Assembly (NCBI GenBank): GCA_003567835.1
Contig: PWYO01000342.1
Location: 1 to 6,519 of the forward strand
Direction of reading: 5' to 3'
Source of the DNA: Actinomycetota bacterium
Lineage (GTDB): Bacteria > Actinomycetota > Humimicrobiia > Humimicrobiales > Humimicrobiaceae
DNA length: 6,519 nucleotides
The notes beneath the pieces are model-generated. The model searched no databases. It was not told where the DNA came from and worked only from the letters and a program-made list of their open reading frames with translations. Position 1 is the first letter of the stretch. Each line of letters starts with the position of its first letter. Below, piece by piece: positions 5,443 to 6,519 of this stretch. Both the position numbers and the translations under genes were made by a program.

Positions 5443-6519
5443 TCAGCTCTTAAACAAAGAGACTTCTTTTTTAGAGATCTTGTAGATGACCGCCATAAAG
5501 GCTTCTACCGCCAGGGGATCGAATTGCTTGCCCTTTTCTTGGGTAATAATCTCTATGGCTTTTTTTTCTCCCATTTTGCCGCGGTAGGGCCTCTCACTGG
5601 TGATGGCATCATAGGTATCGGCCACAGCAATAATCCTGGATTCGATGGGGATTTTATTGCCCGAAAGGCCCATGGGATAGCCCTGGCCGTCATAACGCTC
5701 ATGGTGGTGCAGAATAATCTTGGCCACTTGTTTTAAGCGGGGAATATTGGCCACCAGCAGGGCACCTTTTAGGGGGTGTTTTTTAATTTCTTCAAATTCC
5801 TCATCGGTAAGCGAGGAAGGTTTGTTTAAGATGTTTTCTGCAATGCCTATTTTTCCCATATCATGGAGTATGGAAGCGGTACTGATGGTGTTTTTGGTTT
5901 CCTGGTTCAGCTCAAGGTGTTCTGCCATGAGCATGCTAACCTGTTTGACATTGCTGGAATGGCCTGATGTATAGGGGTCCTTGACTTCCAGCAGGCTGAT
6001 CAGCAGCTCCAGTATATTGGAAAAACTTTTTTTCAGCTGCTCATTGTTTTTCTCAAACTGCAATATTTTCATATAGTAATCCAATGCCTTGGCATAGATG
6101 GCCAAAATCTGCTCCAGTAATGTGCGGTCCCCTTTCCTGCCCCCGATCCGGTTTGTTGAAAGCAGCTGGGTAATAAACATTTCCCCTCTGGGCGTGGTGG
6201 TATGCACCGCTGCAAACGACTGGCTGTCCTCGGGAAGCATTAAGAAATGCAGCCCGTCCTGCTCTTGCTGGATATTGCCCAGAAACAAGTGCCCTTGTTG
6301 TTTTAACTGCGAGAGCAATTCATAGTTTACCTGGGGGCCCAGCAGGGGATTGCTGGATTTCTTGGCTGCCTGGATGCCCCTTTCTTTGCATATTACCAGC
6401 TCCCTTTTGGCCTCTCTGGACTTCAATACTTCCACAATCAACAGGTTAAGGCCCGAAAAATAGGCAGCAAGGTGGTCAAAAAGAACATCCGTTGCGCTGC
6501 ATATATCATCGCTTTCCAG
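5443..6519 (-). CDS. HD-GYP domain phosphodiesterase, N-terminus beyond window
   Basis: HD-GYP proteins hydrolyse cyclic-di-GMP (some also related dinucleotides) at a two- or three-metal site. The frame is open to the last base, so the 5' end is missing; 358 codons are visible, and the TTG at 6441 should not be taken as the start. In visible numbering the C-terminal catalytic domain (about 165-350) carries H187, HD at 219-220 in HDMGKIG, H248 in KHP, HHHERYDGQGYP at 271-282 and D301 in ADTYDAITSERPYR, a complete metal-ligand and GYP set, so it is probably active. The first ~150 residues (alternating strands, then a long helix before the catalytic domain) look like a divergent GAF-type sensor. 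No transmembrane segment is seen in the visible part. It is followed after 14 bases by the membrane-protein gene, probably one operon. Confidence 0.93.
   Translation of the reverse strand: MESDDICSATDVLFDHLAAYFSGLNLLIVEVLKSREAKRELVICKERGIQAAKKSSNPLLGPQVNYELLSQLKQQGHLFLGNIQQEQDGLHFLMLPEDSQSFAAVHTTTPRGEMFITQLLSTNRIGGRKGDRTLLEQILAIYAKALDYYMKILQFEKNNEQLKKSFSNILELLISLLEVKDPYTSGHSSNVKQVSMLMAEHLELNQETKNTISTASILHDMGKIGIAENILNKPSSLTDEEFEEIKKHPLKGALLVANIPRLKQVAKIILHHHERYDGQGYPMGLSGNKIPIESRIIAVADTYDAITSERPYRGKMGEKKAIEIITQEKGKQFDPLAVEAFMAVIYKISKKEVSLFKS

Noticed and set aside
6439..6441. TTG at 6441 as the start of the HD-GYP gene
   Set aside because: The frame stays open to the window end, and the upstream 26 codons read as normal protein (for example DDICSATDVLFDHLAAYF), so the gene is cut by the window edge.

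Overview
The window looks like a chromosomal stretch from a moderately AT-rich bacterium. A Firmicute, probably a clostridial lineage, is my best guess. This rests on purine-rich Shine-Dalgarno sites, sigma-A-like promoter boxes, AT-rich intergenic DNA and a bactofilin next to an HD-GYP protein. It is inference from style, not a taxonomic identification. There are six well-supported protein genes: five on the minus strand and one (bactofilin) on the plus strand. I saw no tRNA, rRNA, CRISPR array or intact mobile element.

Bases 1-451 are non-coding. The first ~260 bases are extremely AT-rich and carry a cluster of direct and inverted repeats around a TAATATGT(T)CAAATT word. Two minus-strand metabolic-type genes follow: a ketopantoate reductase-family NAD(P)-binding protein (452-1435) and, upstream of it, a metallo-beta-lactamase-fold hydrolase (1558-2286). 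About 600 bases (2287-2902) then hold no confident gene, only two very small minus-strand reading frames and a possible promoter. An open frame also runs upstream of the hydrolase start without offering a start codon, which may mean decay or a frameshift.

The least understood part is a two-gene minus-strand unit (2903-4046). A 97-residue helical TPR-like protein overlaps, by 17 bases, a 288-residue protein that I assign to the DUF1828/DUF1829 architecture by motif. Its leader (about 4074-4350) contains two copies of a G-rich decamer, both able to pair with a third segment near the start codon, so alternative RNA folds are possible.

The right half is an envelope or signalling module. A bactofilin (4533-4904, plus) sits behind a near-consensus promoter and a long leader. 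It converges on a minus-strand pair: an HD-GYP phosphodiesterase with a divergent N-terminal region (5443 to beyond the window end) and a tightly coupled single-pass membrane protein with a helical cytoplasmic part (4925-5428). Plausibly the HD-GYP protein adjusts cyclic-di-GMP while the membrane protein and bactofilin act at the envelope. Only the gene adjacency is seen directly.
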